Positions 1 through 6,194 are shown, counted from the first letter of the stretch. The stretch is 6,384 nt of DNA from an uncultured Planctomycetaceae bacterium (GCA_903921605.1 CAIXQV010001137.1:1-6384), one strand, 5' to 3'. Numbers and translations are program-made. Notes: generated by a model from the letters alone, not told the origin.

Positions 1-455
1 CCGAAGTTCAGGAACTCTGGACGAACAGTCCTCGCACCTGTGAGTACTACTATGTCTTTGCCGACGGTGAGATCAACGACGCCGTTGGTGTTGCGGCAAC
101 TCCGGAATCGATTGAATTCATCAAAGCCGGAGAAGGCCATGAACGCCTTGGTGAAGGAATCAAGGATACCGTGGTTCTATCGGCCGGCGGTCGGCTTGAA
201 GAACTGCGTCGCCGAGTGAATGAGAAGCACGGGCAGTTCAATGTTGAACTCGGACAGTGGCTGATGTGTCGACCTGTGGCGATGGAATCCAATCTGCACA
301 ATGTTTTGTTCGTTCCGGCCGACGGAGTGCTCTACGTGGCCAACGCCAGCCATACAAAACCGGGTGCCGAAATGCCGTACGTGAAAGTGGATCTGATGCA
401 ACTGCTAAGCGAGATTCCTGCCGATCAGTCGCCAGCTCGAACCGCTGGAAAGTAG
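1..455 (+). CDS. C45/AAT-like autoproteolytic acyltransferase or hydrolase, C-terminal part
   Basis: This is the last 150 codons of a gene that begins outside the window; the reading frame is open from base 3 to the TAG at 453-455. The fragment resembles the C-terminal half of the peptidase C45 / acyl-CoA:6-aminopenicillanate acyltransferase family of N-terminal-nucleophile amidohydrolases. What is seen: SPRTCEYYYVFADG near fragment residues 9-22, AVGVAATPESIEF at 27-39, and NLHNVLFVPADGVLYVANA at about 97-115. This last stretch matches the alternating beta-strand pattern (asparagine-leucine-histidine, then a hydrophobic strand) near the end of that family. Family members cleave themselves to expose a catalytic cysteine and then hydrolyse or transfer amide or acyl groups. 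That cysteine would lie upstream and cannot be checked, so the substrate is unknown. A GTG at 171 is an internal valine and not a start, since coding similarity continues upstream. The gene converges on the - strand cluster and is followed by a hairpin terminator. Confidence 0.78.
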   Translation, partial: EVQELWTNSPRTCEYYYVFADGEINDAVGVAATPESIEFIKAGEGHERLGEGIKDTVVLSAGGRLEELRRRVNEKHGQFNVELGQWLMCRPVAMESNLHNVLFVPADGVLYVANASHTKPGAEMPYVKVDLMQLLSEIPADQSPARTAGK

Positions 456-490
456 TCGAGAGTTCGGAAACTGAACTCCATTGGCCAAAC

Positions 491-522
491 AAATGCGGCT
501 CGATCTTCGAGCCGCATTTTTT
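491..522 (+). terminator. Rho-independent terminator, possibly bidirectional
   Basis: A perfect 13-bp stem (491-503 pairing with 507-519, centre sequence TGCGGCTCGA) encloses a 3-base loop. It is followed by a T run at 517-522, partly inside the stem. It starts 36 bases after the stop of the + strand acyltransferase-like gene and fits as its terminator. Read on the - strand, the stem is followed by TTTGTTTG, a weaker U-rich tail, and lies about 70 bases beyond the stop of the PQQ-like gene, so it could end both converging transcripts. A weaker 6-bp hairpin (557-562 with 570-575) lies between it and the PQQ-like stop codon and has no T run. Confidence 0.85.
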
Positions 523-588
523 ATGCGCCCTTGGCTGGGCGAGAGGCTTCGCGACAACGCTGACTCCGCCAGCGTATTGCCATTCGTT

Positions 589-2193
589 TCACTTTGCTTC
601 GTCGGCGATGCAAAACAGACGGGTGCGAGTGCGGACGAAAATCTGTCCATCGACAAGAGCGGGAGTTGCTGCGATCGGCTCTCCGAAATCATTGTTGGCG
701 AGCACCTTTTGTTCCGGGCCACTTTCGATCACGCTGATCACACCCGGTTCCGAAGTGACATAGATCTTTCCGTCTCCGTAAACGGGAGCCGCGAGGTAAG
801 ATCCATCAGCACCGACTCGCCGACGGTCCCAGACCGGTTCTCCGTTTGCTGCCTGAAACGATGCGGTGATGCCGCCCTGCTTAATCAGAAACATACGGCC
901 GTCGGCCACAAGTGGTGAAACGATGTGTGAGGCCGATTTCGTCTTCTTCATCCAGAGCACGTGAGTCTTCGAGACATCTCCTTCGCCGCCGCCGCGAACA
1001 GCCTGAATCGAGGCGTCCTTTTGGAGTTCACTCAGTTCTTCCGAGAGTTTGTCAGCGTCGGTGTCAATCGTATTGCCCAGTCTTGCCTGAACTTCACTAG
1101 CCAGAAGACCGCCTCGGTTTTTAGGGTCGAGAAACGCCTTGTCGATTTCCTCTCCCTCAAGCACGCCATCTTTGTTTTCGTCGCCACGATCGAACTTGGC
1201 CCAGAATGCGTCCGGAATCGACTTGCCCGTATTCAGGCGATACTTGTTGTTCAGGATTTCGTCACGGGTAATCTTGCCATCGCCATCAGCGTCTGCGGTC
1301 ACACGCCATTGATATGAGATACCGAAGCTCTCTACAGACACATAGATAATGCCGTCAAAAGTCACCGGAGTCGTCTTGATATTGCGACAGAAGACCTCCG
1401 TGGCCCATTTCCGGTGGCCTGTCTTATCGTCGTATCCAATCATCTTACCTGTTCCGGCGATGATGACTTCCGGTCCCTGCGGCGTTTCGCAAATGACCGG
1501 GTGCGAATAGGAGCACGCCATGTCGCCGCGATCATCCTTCCAGAGAATCTCGCCCGTCTTTTTGTTCAGGCAATAGGCCGCCGGCGCGAGATCGTCGTCC
1601 TGACAGAAAAACAATCGGTCGCCATGAATCACCGGAGACATCCCCGGACCCCAATCAAAAACGAAGTAGGGCTCAGGAAGTTCTCGCTGCCAGGCCGTCT
1701 CGCCGGTCTTCGCATCGAGAGCCATCATGCCAAGACGAGCATGATAGACATAAACTCGATCCTCATCCGCAGCCGGTGTCGCAGACGCGTAGCTGTTGGA
1801 TTCATGAATCTTCGCCAGTGCGTCGCCTTCGATCGGCAACTCACGCTCCCATTGCTTTTGGCCAGTGGCGGCATCAAAACAGAAGACGACAAACTTGTTG
1901 CCCGGCTTCTCGCCCAGCATAGCAGTCGTAAACAAGCGTCCGGCGACAATCGTCGGAGAACAGATTCCATCTCCCACTTCTGCTGACCACCGCACATTCT
2001 TTGTCGGCGAGAACTCAACGGGCAGCGGCTTCTTCGAAGTCGCGACTCCGGTGCAGTTGAGACCTCGCCACTGCGGCCAATCGTCTGCCGCAAGTGGCTG
2101 CGTGGAAAGACACATCCCTGACACCAGCAGAGCACCAAAGCCCGCACGGGAAATCCAGTCGAATGCAAGGCGACAGTTCAAAGTCTGAAACAT
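589..2193 (-). CDS. Secreted PQQ-like beta-propeller protein with inserted EF-hand pair
   Basis: A 534-residue protein. The chosen start is the ATG at 2193-2191, which has a GGGAGA ribosome site 7 bases upstream. The frame extends to an ATG at 2259, but that overlaps the upstream gene and would bury the signal peptide. Residues 1-36 look like a Sec signal peptide (hydrophobic AGFGALLVSGMCLS, then QPLAA before DDW). The mature end begins DDWPQWRG, typical of planctomycete PQQ-like proteins. Propeller blades show the TG-x-x-x-W pattern: ATGQKQWERELP (about 108-120), AKTGETAWQRELP (161-173), KKTGEILW (211-218), DKTGHRKW (256-263), and ANGEPVW (449-455). Between the fourth and fifth repeats lie two canonical EF-hand calcium loops: DADGDGKITRDE (301-312; bases 1258-1293) and DENKDGVLEGEE (338-349; bases 1147-1182), followed by a charged helical stretch. 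This fold family includes real PQQ dehydrogenases and non-catalytic scaffolds. No dehydrogenase cofactor residues can be assigned, so I infer a periplasmic or surface binding or assembly role. It is the last gene of the - strand cluster, 29 bases after the sialidase-like gene. Confidence 0.93.
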   Translation of the reverse strand: MFQTLNCRLAFDWISRAGFGALLVSGMCLSTQPLAADDWPQWRGLNCTGVATSKKPLPVEFSPTKNVRWSAEVGDGICSPTIVAGRLFTTAMLGEKPGNKFVVFCFDAATGQKQWERELPIEGDALAKIHESNSYASATPAADEDRVYVYHARLGMMALDAKTGETAWQRELPEPYFVFDWGPGMSPVIHGDRLFFCQDDDLAPAAYCLNKKTGEILWKDDRGDMACSYSHPVICETPQGPEVIIAGTGKMIGYDDKTGHRKWATEVFCRNIKTTPVTFDGIIYVSVESFGISYQWRVTADADGDGKITRDEILNNKYRLNTGKSIPDAFWAKFDRGDENKDGVLEGEEIDKAFLDPKNRGGLLASEVQARLGNTIDTDADKLSEELSELQKDASIQAVRGGGEGDVSKTHVLWMKKTKSASHIVSPLVADGRMFLIKQGGITASFQAANGEPVWDRRRVGADGSYLAAPVYGDGKIYVTSEPGVISVIESGPEQKVLANNDFGEPIAATPALVDGQIFVRTRTRLFCIADEAK

Positions 2194-2200
2194 AAGGACG

Positions 2201-2206
2201 TCTCCC
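2201..2206 (-). promoter_or_regulatory. Ribosome binding site of the PQQ-like gene
   Basis: GGGAGA on the - strand sits 7 bases before the ATG at 2193-2191. It decides the start in favour of this ATG over the in-frame ATG at 2259, which lies inside the upstream coding region. Confidence 0.7.
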
Positions 2207-2222
2207 GGTGTTAAGGCAAGGA

Positions 2223-3380
2223 TTACTCGTTGGGCCCAGCGGTCGATTCGTAGAACCACGCCGTGTCGATAATCGCGACGCGAATATCGATCACATCCTG
2301 CATCGCCCAGTTGGGAAGATACTCACAGGTCCAGTAATTCAGGATGGCTGTACCATCCCGCAGAAAGCGGCAGCCTGGGTTGGAGAAGGCTCTCTTCGGA
2401 TCAGTCTCGATGTCGCGCAGGTGCTGCCACGTCTTTCCATTGTCGCGCGATACGGCCGCGGTGAGAGGACTGCGTTTGCCGAAGTGGGAAAAGAACTTCG
2501 GGTCGTAGCTGTTGTTCCAGACGACCAGTAAGTCACCCGTCGATGGAATACGCGTCAGTTCGGGACACGACTCCGGCGATTTCAGTCCGGTGCTCTTTGG
2601 CAGTGTCCATGTCAGACCATCATCTGATGACTCCGACATCTGGATTGAACCGAGCTGGCTTCGAACAATCATCAGGACTCGCCCATCACTGGCCTGCTCA
2701 ACATGCGGCTCCATCACGCCTCGCATCGGGAGCGAAATCCGGTTCTTCGCTTCGGACCATGTCAGCCCGTCGTCATCGCTCAGCAAAACAGCGCCGCCGT
2801 AGGTCGATCCTGTCTCGTGCGTAAATGTGACAGGTAAAAGCAGCCGGCCGGACTTCATCCGTTTGATGACCGCGTTGCAGACGTTGTAAGTGGTCCCTTT
2901 GCCAAACACTGACCATGGTTTGAACGTCCGGCCCTCATCGGTGGACTTCCAGGCATGATGTGTCGAGGTCGGTGGCGACGTTTCATGTTGTCGCATGAAG
3001 ATCAGCAGAATACCATCATCCACGGAACGGATGAGGTTCGGAGAATAGACGTTCATGTCGCCCGGCTCCGTCTCGGCGATCAATCGATGACCCGACCATG
3101 TCTTTCCTCGGTCGGCTGATTCCTGCGATACGAATCTTGTCTTCGCCTCATCACTTCCGGTGCCACTGAATTCCATATAGACCAACATCAGCCGGCCATC
3201 GTTCAGTTCGATCACATCACCTTCGCCCTTGCGAGTGAACTCCGGTGTGCTGGCGGCAAGGGTCACAATGGTCGTGGTCCCTTCCGTGCGACCCGCGCGG
3301 GCCGAGGCCGTTTTATACCAGCGAAGAGTCGTGATCATTCCAACGACCAGCAGCATCAACAACACGTTTCTGGTCTTCAT
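2223..3380 (-). CDS. Sialidase-like BNR/Asp-box beta-propeller protein, exported
   Basis: A 385-residue protein of the sialidase superfamily (six-bladed propeller with BNR repeats). Five Asp-boxes of the form S-x-D-x-G-x-T-W/F are visible: SADRGKTW (88-95), STDEGRTF (146-153), SDDDGLTW (201-208), SSDDGLTW (251-258) and SRDNGKTW (311-318). Other features shared by the bacterial sialidase-like group are RKGEGDVIELNDGRL (50-64), MNVYSPNLIR (109-118), and an EP...DGRVLMIVRS block at 224-241 in which E224 and R240 are plausible active-site residues. Residues 1-29 form an export signal (KTR, then NVLLMLLVVGMITTL, with a possible cut after SARA). The family includes exo-alpha-sialidases that release sialic acids, but also many enzymes and binding proteins for other glycans. 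The N-terminal FRIP motif of classical bacterial sialidases was not seen, so sialic acid as substrate is not established. The start ATG has GAAGGA 6 bases upstream. The gene is followed by the PQQ-like gene after 29 bases and preceded by a repeat-rich spacer. Confidence 0.92.
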   Translation of the reverse strand: MKTRNVLLMLLVVGMITTLRWYKTASARAGRTEGTTTIVTLAASTPEFTRKGEGDVIELNDGRLMLVYMEFSGTGSDEAKTRFVSQESADRGKTWSGHRLIAETEPGDMNVYSPNLIRSVDDGILLIFMRQHETSPPTSTHHAWKSTDEGRTFKPWSVFGKGTTYNVCNAVIKRMKSGRLLLPVTFTHETGSTYGGAVLLSDDDGLTWSEAKNRISLPMRGVMEPHVEQASDGRVLMIVRSQLGSIQMSESSDDGLTWTLPKSTGLKSPESCPELTRIPSTGDLLVVWNNSYDPKFFSHFGKRSPLTAAVSRDNGKTWQHLRDIETDPKRAFSNPGCRFLRDGTAILNYWTCEYLPNWAMQDVIDIRVAIIDTAWFYESTAGPNE

Positions 3381-3386
3381 CTTGTT

Positions 3387-3392
3387 TCCTTC
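3387..3392 (-). promoter_or_regulatory. Ribosome binding site of the sialidase-like gene
   Basis: GAAGGA on the - strand lies 6 bases before the ATG at 3380-3378. It supports the start that gives a complete signal peptide. Confidence 0.75.
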
Positions 3393-3410
3393 ACTAAAAC
3401 TGAATTTGTC

Positions 3411-3580
3411 CCTTCTCCCCCTCGGGGGAGAAGGTGGCCGATAGGCCGGATGAGGGGCTTTCCTGAAGGGCCGCGTGCTAACAGTTCCCCCTCACCCCAA
3501 CCCTCTCCCCCAATTTTTTGCGTCCATCCTGTCATCTAACAACATGCTCTCCCCGCAAACAATCGGGGGAGAGGGGGCCA
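3411..3580. repeat. Cluster of GC-rich inverted repeats in the intergenic spacer
   Basis: The spacer between the unknown 230-residue gene and the sialidase-like gene (3381-3605) holds several complementary C/G-rich tracts. (a) CCTTCTCCCCC at 3411-3421 pairs perfectly with 3424-3434 (11 bp, essentially no loop). (b) GGCC-GATA-GGCC lies at 3436-3447. (c) TGAGGGG at 3451-3457 pairs with CCCCTCA at 3488-3494. (d) CCCTCTCCCCC at 3501-3511 pairs with 3565-3575 across a 53-base loop. (e) CTCTCCCC at 3547-3554 pairs with 3566-3573 and competes with (d). GGGGGAGA occurs twice, each time followed by a GGCC-type end. From general knowledge, intergenic repeats of this CCCTCTCCCCC / GGGGGAGAGGG type occur in many copies in various bacterial genomes. 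They may act as mRNA-stabilising, attenuating or REP-like elements. No T run follows the hairpins, so they are not classical terminators. Confidence 0.7.
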
Positions 3581-3605
3581 CATGGCGCTGTCCAGTTGGG
3601 TAGTC

Positions 3606-4298
3606 TCACGATTCTTCAATCCGCACTTCGTCAAGCATCACGTATCCCTCAGGCAGACGACTGCGCCAAACCGGGTAATCTTTCTCTGGACGAAGTACAT
3701 GAGGATCGCCATTCAACGGCCCCATCGGTGCGATATCCAGCGGATACAGCACCAGCAGGATATTCGCGTTGACGTCACTCAGTACGGTCTTCAGCGGCGT
3801 GCGACCGTAAAAGTCGCTGCGGTCATGGCGACTGCCGAGACAAGTCCACTGCGACTCATCTGCCACTGCGGTGATTTTTTGCTCTGACCACTCTGAAGTG
3901 ACGTTGATTGGCTGACCAGTCAGAATCCAGCCTGTGCAGACTCCGTTGTGAACTCCCTGAATCAACAGGTAAAGCTGAGTATCGAGCGATCGCAGTTCGC
4001 CCTTCAGTCGCAGCGTCAGTTCGGCATTCGTGAAGTCAGTGCCGAAGCCTCCCTTTGTGAATTGGTTCTCACCACTGACCTCGCGCTGGTTTTCGCCGGG
4101 ATAGCCACTGGTGAGCAGCATGAACAGCAAGTGCATGTAGCCAGCTCCTGGCGGAGCGTGGTTGTAATCGATCCACCACGGGCTGCGCGAGATGACGGTG
4201 CTCTCGCCTCGCTCCAGCGGCTTTGGGCCTCGCGCATTGTCGATCCAGCCGAACCAGCCGCCAGAGCCATTGTCGAAAGTCTCCAGGTAGGTCTTCAT
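3606..4298 (-). CDS. Conserved-looking protein of unknown function, lectin/CBM-like beta fold suspected
   Basis: I do not recognise a family for this 230-residue protein. The chosen start is the ATG at 4298-4296. The open frame continues to an ATG at 4424, but that would overlap the preceding gene by 79 bases and adds a basic, cysteine-rich stretch unlike the rest. The ribosome site is poor (GGGGA, 10 bases upstream). The protein begins YLETFDNGSGGWFGW (4-18), continues with SPWWIDYNHAPPGAGYMHLL (39-58), beta-strand-like NAELTLRLKGEL (91-102) and TQLYLLIQG (107-115), CLGSRHDRSDFYG (153-165), and ends with DEVRIEES (223-230). The FDNGSGGW opening, the tryptophan-rich strands and a final D-E-V-R-I strand are typical of jelly-roll carbohydrate-binding or concanavalin-type domains, so I infer such a fold. 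No signal peptide or membrane segment is visible, so it should be cytoplasmic. It follows the glycosidase-like propeller gene by 47 bases and is probably cotranscribed with it. Confidence 0.86.
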   Translation of the reverse strand: MKTYLETFDNGSGGWFGWIDNARGPKPLERGESTVISRSPWWIDYNHAPPGAGYMHLLFMLLTSGYPGENQREVSGENQFTKGGFGTDFTNAELTLRLKGELRSLDTQLYLLIQGVHNGVCTGWILTGQPINVTSEWSEQKITAVADESQWTCLGSRHDRSDFYGRTPLKTVLSDVNANILLVLYPLDIAPMGPLNGDPHVLRPEKDYPVWRSRLPEGYVMLDEVRIEES

Positions 4299-4336
4299 GA
4301 ATTGCTGTTCCCCGACTGCAGGTGACCTTGTAAAAG

Positions 4337-4362
4337 GGCGAATTTTTAAGACGGCGAATTTT
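4337..4362. repeat. Short direct repeat across the stop of the propeller gene
   Basis: GGCGAATTTT occurs at 4337-4346 and again at 4353-4362. The right copy encodes the last residues of the propeller protein, and the left copy reaches the TAA stop at 4348-4346. It looks like a small local duplication at the gene end. No function is evident. Confidence 0.45.
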
Positions 4363-5416
4363 CTACACTGCTGGCCGCCGCGATTCGCCAGACACCACGC
4401 GCGTTGGATGCCGTTCCATCGCATGCCTCATAAAACATCCTGTAACCAGGAGATTCGTTCGACGCGCCGGGCAGACGGATAAGGCACATCTCTGACGCCT
4501 TTGCCGCATCCCAGCCGCCGGGTCCCGGAGCGATGACCGGCTCGGCCTCTTTCTTCCATGTCAGTCCATCGGCGGAGACCGCTCGCAGAATATCCGCGCG
4601 GGACGCAGAACTTTCCGACACCGGACTGTAGCCAGCATAATACATCACGTAACCAGCACCGGCCACGCGGACAATCTCCGGGGCGAATGCACAGAGCGAA
4701 TCATACGGTCCGTCCTGAGCGATCCTCAGGCCGGGTTCCTTATGGAATTCAAGTCCGTCATGCGAAAGAAGACTGATGATTCCCAGTCCTCGATCGAAGA
4801 GATACATCCGGCAACGTCCATCATCCAGAAAAACGATCCGTGGCGAAGCGTAGTTATGGCCTGCGGACTCGACGCGGACTCCCGAATCCATGATCCACTT
4901 CAGCCCATCCGAAGATGTTGCGCTGCGAATAGTATTTGTGACCGCCTGAGAACCCTCACAGCATTCAAAGTACATTCGCAACCGTTGCCCATCACCAATG
5001 GGAACGACTTCTGAAGACACCACGCGGAACTCGCCCGCGCCGCCTTCTTGCGGCGAGAGTCTGACACCCGGCTCGGGAACCCACGCCCTACCATCCTGCG
5101 ACCACGCGCTTACGATGCGTGTTGACGCGTTGTCATAATCATTCGCTCCAGCCGGAAAGCCGGGGCGAGGAAGGATCTGCGAATAGTACATGCGGAATCC
5201 ACCGCCGGGCAGTGCTATCACACGCGGAGACACGACACCGCAGAGTCCGGTACGAAGATCTTGGCTGGGCCATGTGGCTTCGGGACGAGGATTCGTATCG
5301 TAATCCGGCGGTGCGTCGATCGCGACGTGCAATTCCTTTGACCAGAACACTCCGGGGTCGGCTTCGACGGTATGGACCAGCGGAGAAGCTGCAGAACATT
5401 TCGAAAGGTCAATCAT
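4346..5416 (-). CDS. Five-bladed beta-propeller protein, GH32/GH43/GH130-like superfamily
   Basis: A 356-residue protein with five repeated units of the pattern 'R-M-Y-Y/F strand, then S-x-D-G-x-x-W'. Strands: FRMYYS (74-79), LRMYFE (146-151), CRMYLFD (202-208), YVMYYAGY (256-263), YRMFYEA (325-331). Turns: SQDGRAW (106-112), SSDGLKW (168-174), SHDGLEF (218-224), SADGLTW (281-287). This matches the five-bladed propeller of the arabinanase / invertase / mannosylphosphorylase superfamily. Such proteins hydrolyse or phosphorolyse glycosidic bonds. Acidic residues at equivalent blade positions (E136 in SSEVV, E247 in APEIV, E309 in SEMCL) are candidates for substrate contact, but the catalytic set cannot be fixed by eye and the protein could be non-catalytic. 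There is no signal peptide, so it should act in the cytoplasm. The start ATG has TGAGGAG 8 bases upstream, overlapping the stop codon of the oxygenase gene. The two genes are 12 bases apart and probably translationally coupled. Confidence 0.93.
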   Translation of the reverse strand: MIDLSKCSAASPLVHTVEADPGVFWSKELHVAIDAPPDYDTNPRPEATWPSQDLRTGLCGVVSPRVIALPGGGFRMYYSQILPRPGFPAGANDYDNASTRIVSAWSQDGRAWVPEPGVRLSPQEGGAGEFRVVSSEVVPIGDGQRLRMYFECCEGSQAVTNTIRSATSSDGLKWIMDSGVRVESAGHNYASPRIVFLDDGRCRMYLFDRGLGIISLLSHDGLEFHKEPGLRIAQDGPYDSLCAFAPEIVRVAGAGYVMYYAGYSPVSESSASRADILRAVSADGLTWKKEAEPVIAPGPGGWDAAKASEMCLIRLPGASNESPGYRMFYEACDGTASNARGVWRIAAASSVENSPS

Positions 5417-5424
5417 CGCCGTCG

Positions 5425-5431
5425 CTCCTCA
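5425..5431 (-). promoter_or_regulatory. Ribosome binding site overlapping the upstream stop codon
   Basis: TGAGGAG on the - strand lies 8 bases before the ATG at 5416-5414. Its first three bases are the TGA stop of the PhyH-type oxygenase gene, an arrangement typical of translational coupling between neighbouring cistrons. Confidence 0.75.
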
Positions 5432-6181
5432 GGTTTTCAGCCCCATCTCGCTATGCTGCGCACGAGCCGACTCAGAGTACCGAGCGAAGGCTTCTTCGTC
5501 ACGTTGGCATGAGACACCTGTAAACACCATCGCGAAGGAACGTCGATGGCGAGTTTGCGACAGGTTTGCATCGGCTCGATGAATCGCCATCCCGTGATGC
5601 ACGACAACATCTCCCGGCTGCAGGAGGGCAGCAACTTCGCGATTAAAGTCATCCGTGGTGAAATCCATAATCCCCTGCGAAAACCCCAGAATCTGCGATT
5701 TGGCATGCTTGCGATAACCACGCAGATGCGAACCATCAACGTAGCGCAGGCAGCCGTTCTCTGCATCCACAGGATCGAGGGCCATCCACATCGTCAGCAC
5801 ATTCGCCGGCTTCAGGCAGAAGTAATAATTGTCCTGATGCGGCGGAGTCACATGATGTGTCGCGGGCGGCTTGTTGAACCATTCCGGTTGATCAACCGTG
5901 GCGGGTTCGCCAATCATCGCCTCCGCCAGTGCTTTCCACTTCGGGTGATGAATGTAGTCTCGAAAATACGCATCGCCTCCCATTCGCTGCATCTGTTTGA
6001 GCGTCTCGGGGCGAGAACGATCCTGATAGAAAGCATCGCCGTCGGGAAGACCGGGCACCACGTCACGAATGTAACGATCCAGATTCTGCTTCAGCTCCGT
6101 AAACTCGCTCTCAGCCAACAACTGGCGGACGATCACGAAACCATGTTGATCGAATTGCTGTTTCTCAAGTTCAAACGTCAT
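5429..6181 (-). CDS. Phytanoyl-CoA dioxygenase (PhyH) family Fe(II)/2-oxoglutarate oxygenase
   Basis: A 250-residue protein of the PhyH family, near the usual 250-300 residues. Members use Fe(II), O2 and 2-oxoglutarate to hydroxylate small substrates; in bacteria these are very diverse (phytanoyl-CoA, ectoine, halogenated or phosphonate compounds and others). The N-terminal block FDQHGFVIVRQLL (10-22) is typical. The iron site is visible: H115 and D117 in TPPHQDNYYF, and the distal histidine H201 in HHGMAIHRADAN. The following RHRR cluster (211-214) should supply the arginine that binds 2-oxoglutarate. VDAENGCLRYVDGSHLRG (138-155) matches the family block 'xxNGxLxxxPGSH'. The start is the ATG at 6181-6179, which has AAAGGAG 6 bases upstream; an in-frame ATG at 6238 adds a cysteine-containing stretch without family character. 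There is no signal peptide, so the protein is cytoplasmic. It is the first clearly recognisable gene of the - strand cluster. The substrate is not deducible. Confidence 0.96.
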   Translation of the reverse strand: MTFELEKQQFDQHGFVIVRQLLAESEFTELKQNLDRYIRDVVPGLPDGDAFYQDRSRPETLKQMQRMGGDAYFRDYIHHPKWKALAEAMIGEPATVDQPEWFNKPPATHHVTPPHQDNYYFCLKPANVLTMWMALDPVDAENGCLRYVDGSHLRGYRKHAKSQILGFSQGIMDFTTDDFNREVAALLQPGDVVVHHGMAIHRADANLSQTRHRRSFAMVFTGVSCQRDEEAFARYSESARAQHSEMGLKT

Positions 6182-6187
6182 TTGGCA

Positions 6188-6194
6188 CTCCTTT
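6188..6194 (-). promoter_or_regulatory. Ribosome binding site of the PhyH-type gene
   Basis: AAAGGAG on the - strand lies 6 bases before the ATG at 6181-6179. It is the strongest Shine-Dalgarno match in the window and settles the start in favour of this ATG over the one at 6238. Confidence 0.8.

Noticed and set aside
257..763. + strand open frame of 168 codons overlapping the acyltransferase tail, terminator and PQQ-like 3' end
   Set aside because: It runs through a strong terminator hairpin and two better supported genes, and its composition is not protein-like.
1414..1986. Long + strand open frame (190 codons) opposite the PQQ-like gene
   Set aside because: The opposite strand encodes a clear propeller protein with repeats and EF-hands; the + strand translation has no domain character and is an antisense shadow.
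2086..2150. Lipoprotein lipobox around SGMC in the PQQ-like signal peptide
   Set aside because: The residues before the cysteine (S-G-M) do not fit the L-[AS]-[GA]-C rule, and an ordinary cleavage site QPLAA follows.
2191..2259. Longer start (ATG at 2259) for the PQQ-like gene
   Set aside because: It would overlap the sialidase-like gene and place 22 residues before a good signal peptide; the ATG at 2193 has a proper ribosome site.
2543..2551. RIP tripeptide (residues 277-279) in the sialidase-like protein as the catalytic FRIP motif
   Set aside because: It lies deep in the protein within LTRIPSTG, a blade strand, and not at the N-terminal position of the catalytic arginine motif.
4296..4424. 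Longer start (ATG at 4424) for the unknown 230-residue protein
   Set aside because: It would overlap the propeller gene by 79 bases, and the added 42 residues look like out-of-frame translation of that gene.
5119..5523. + strand open frame of 134 codons opposite the oxygenase/propeller junction
   Set aside because: It is an antisense shadow; it is arginine-rich with no domain pattern, and both - strand genes there are well supported.
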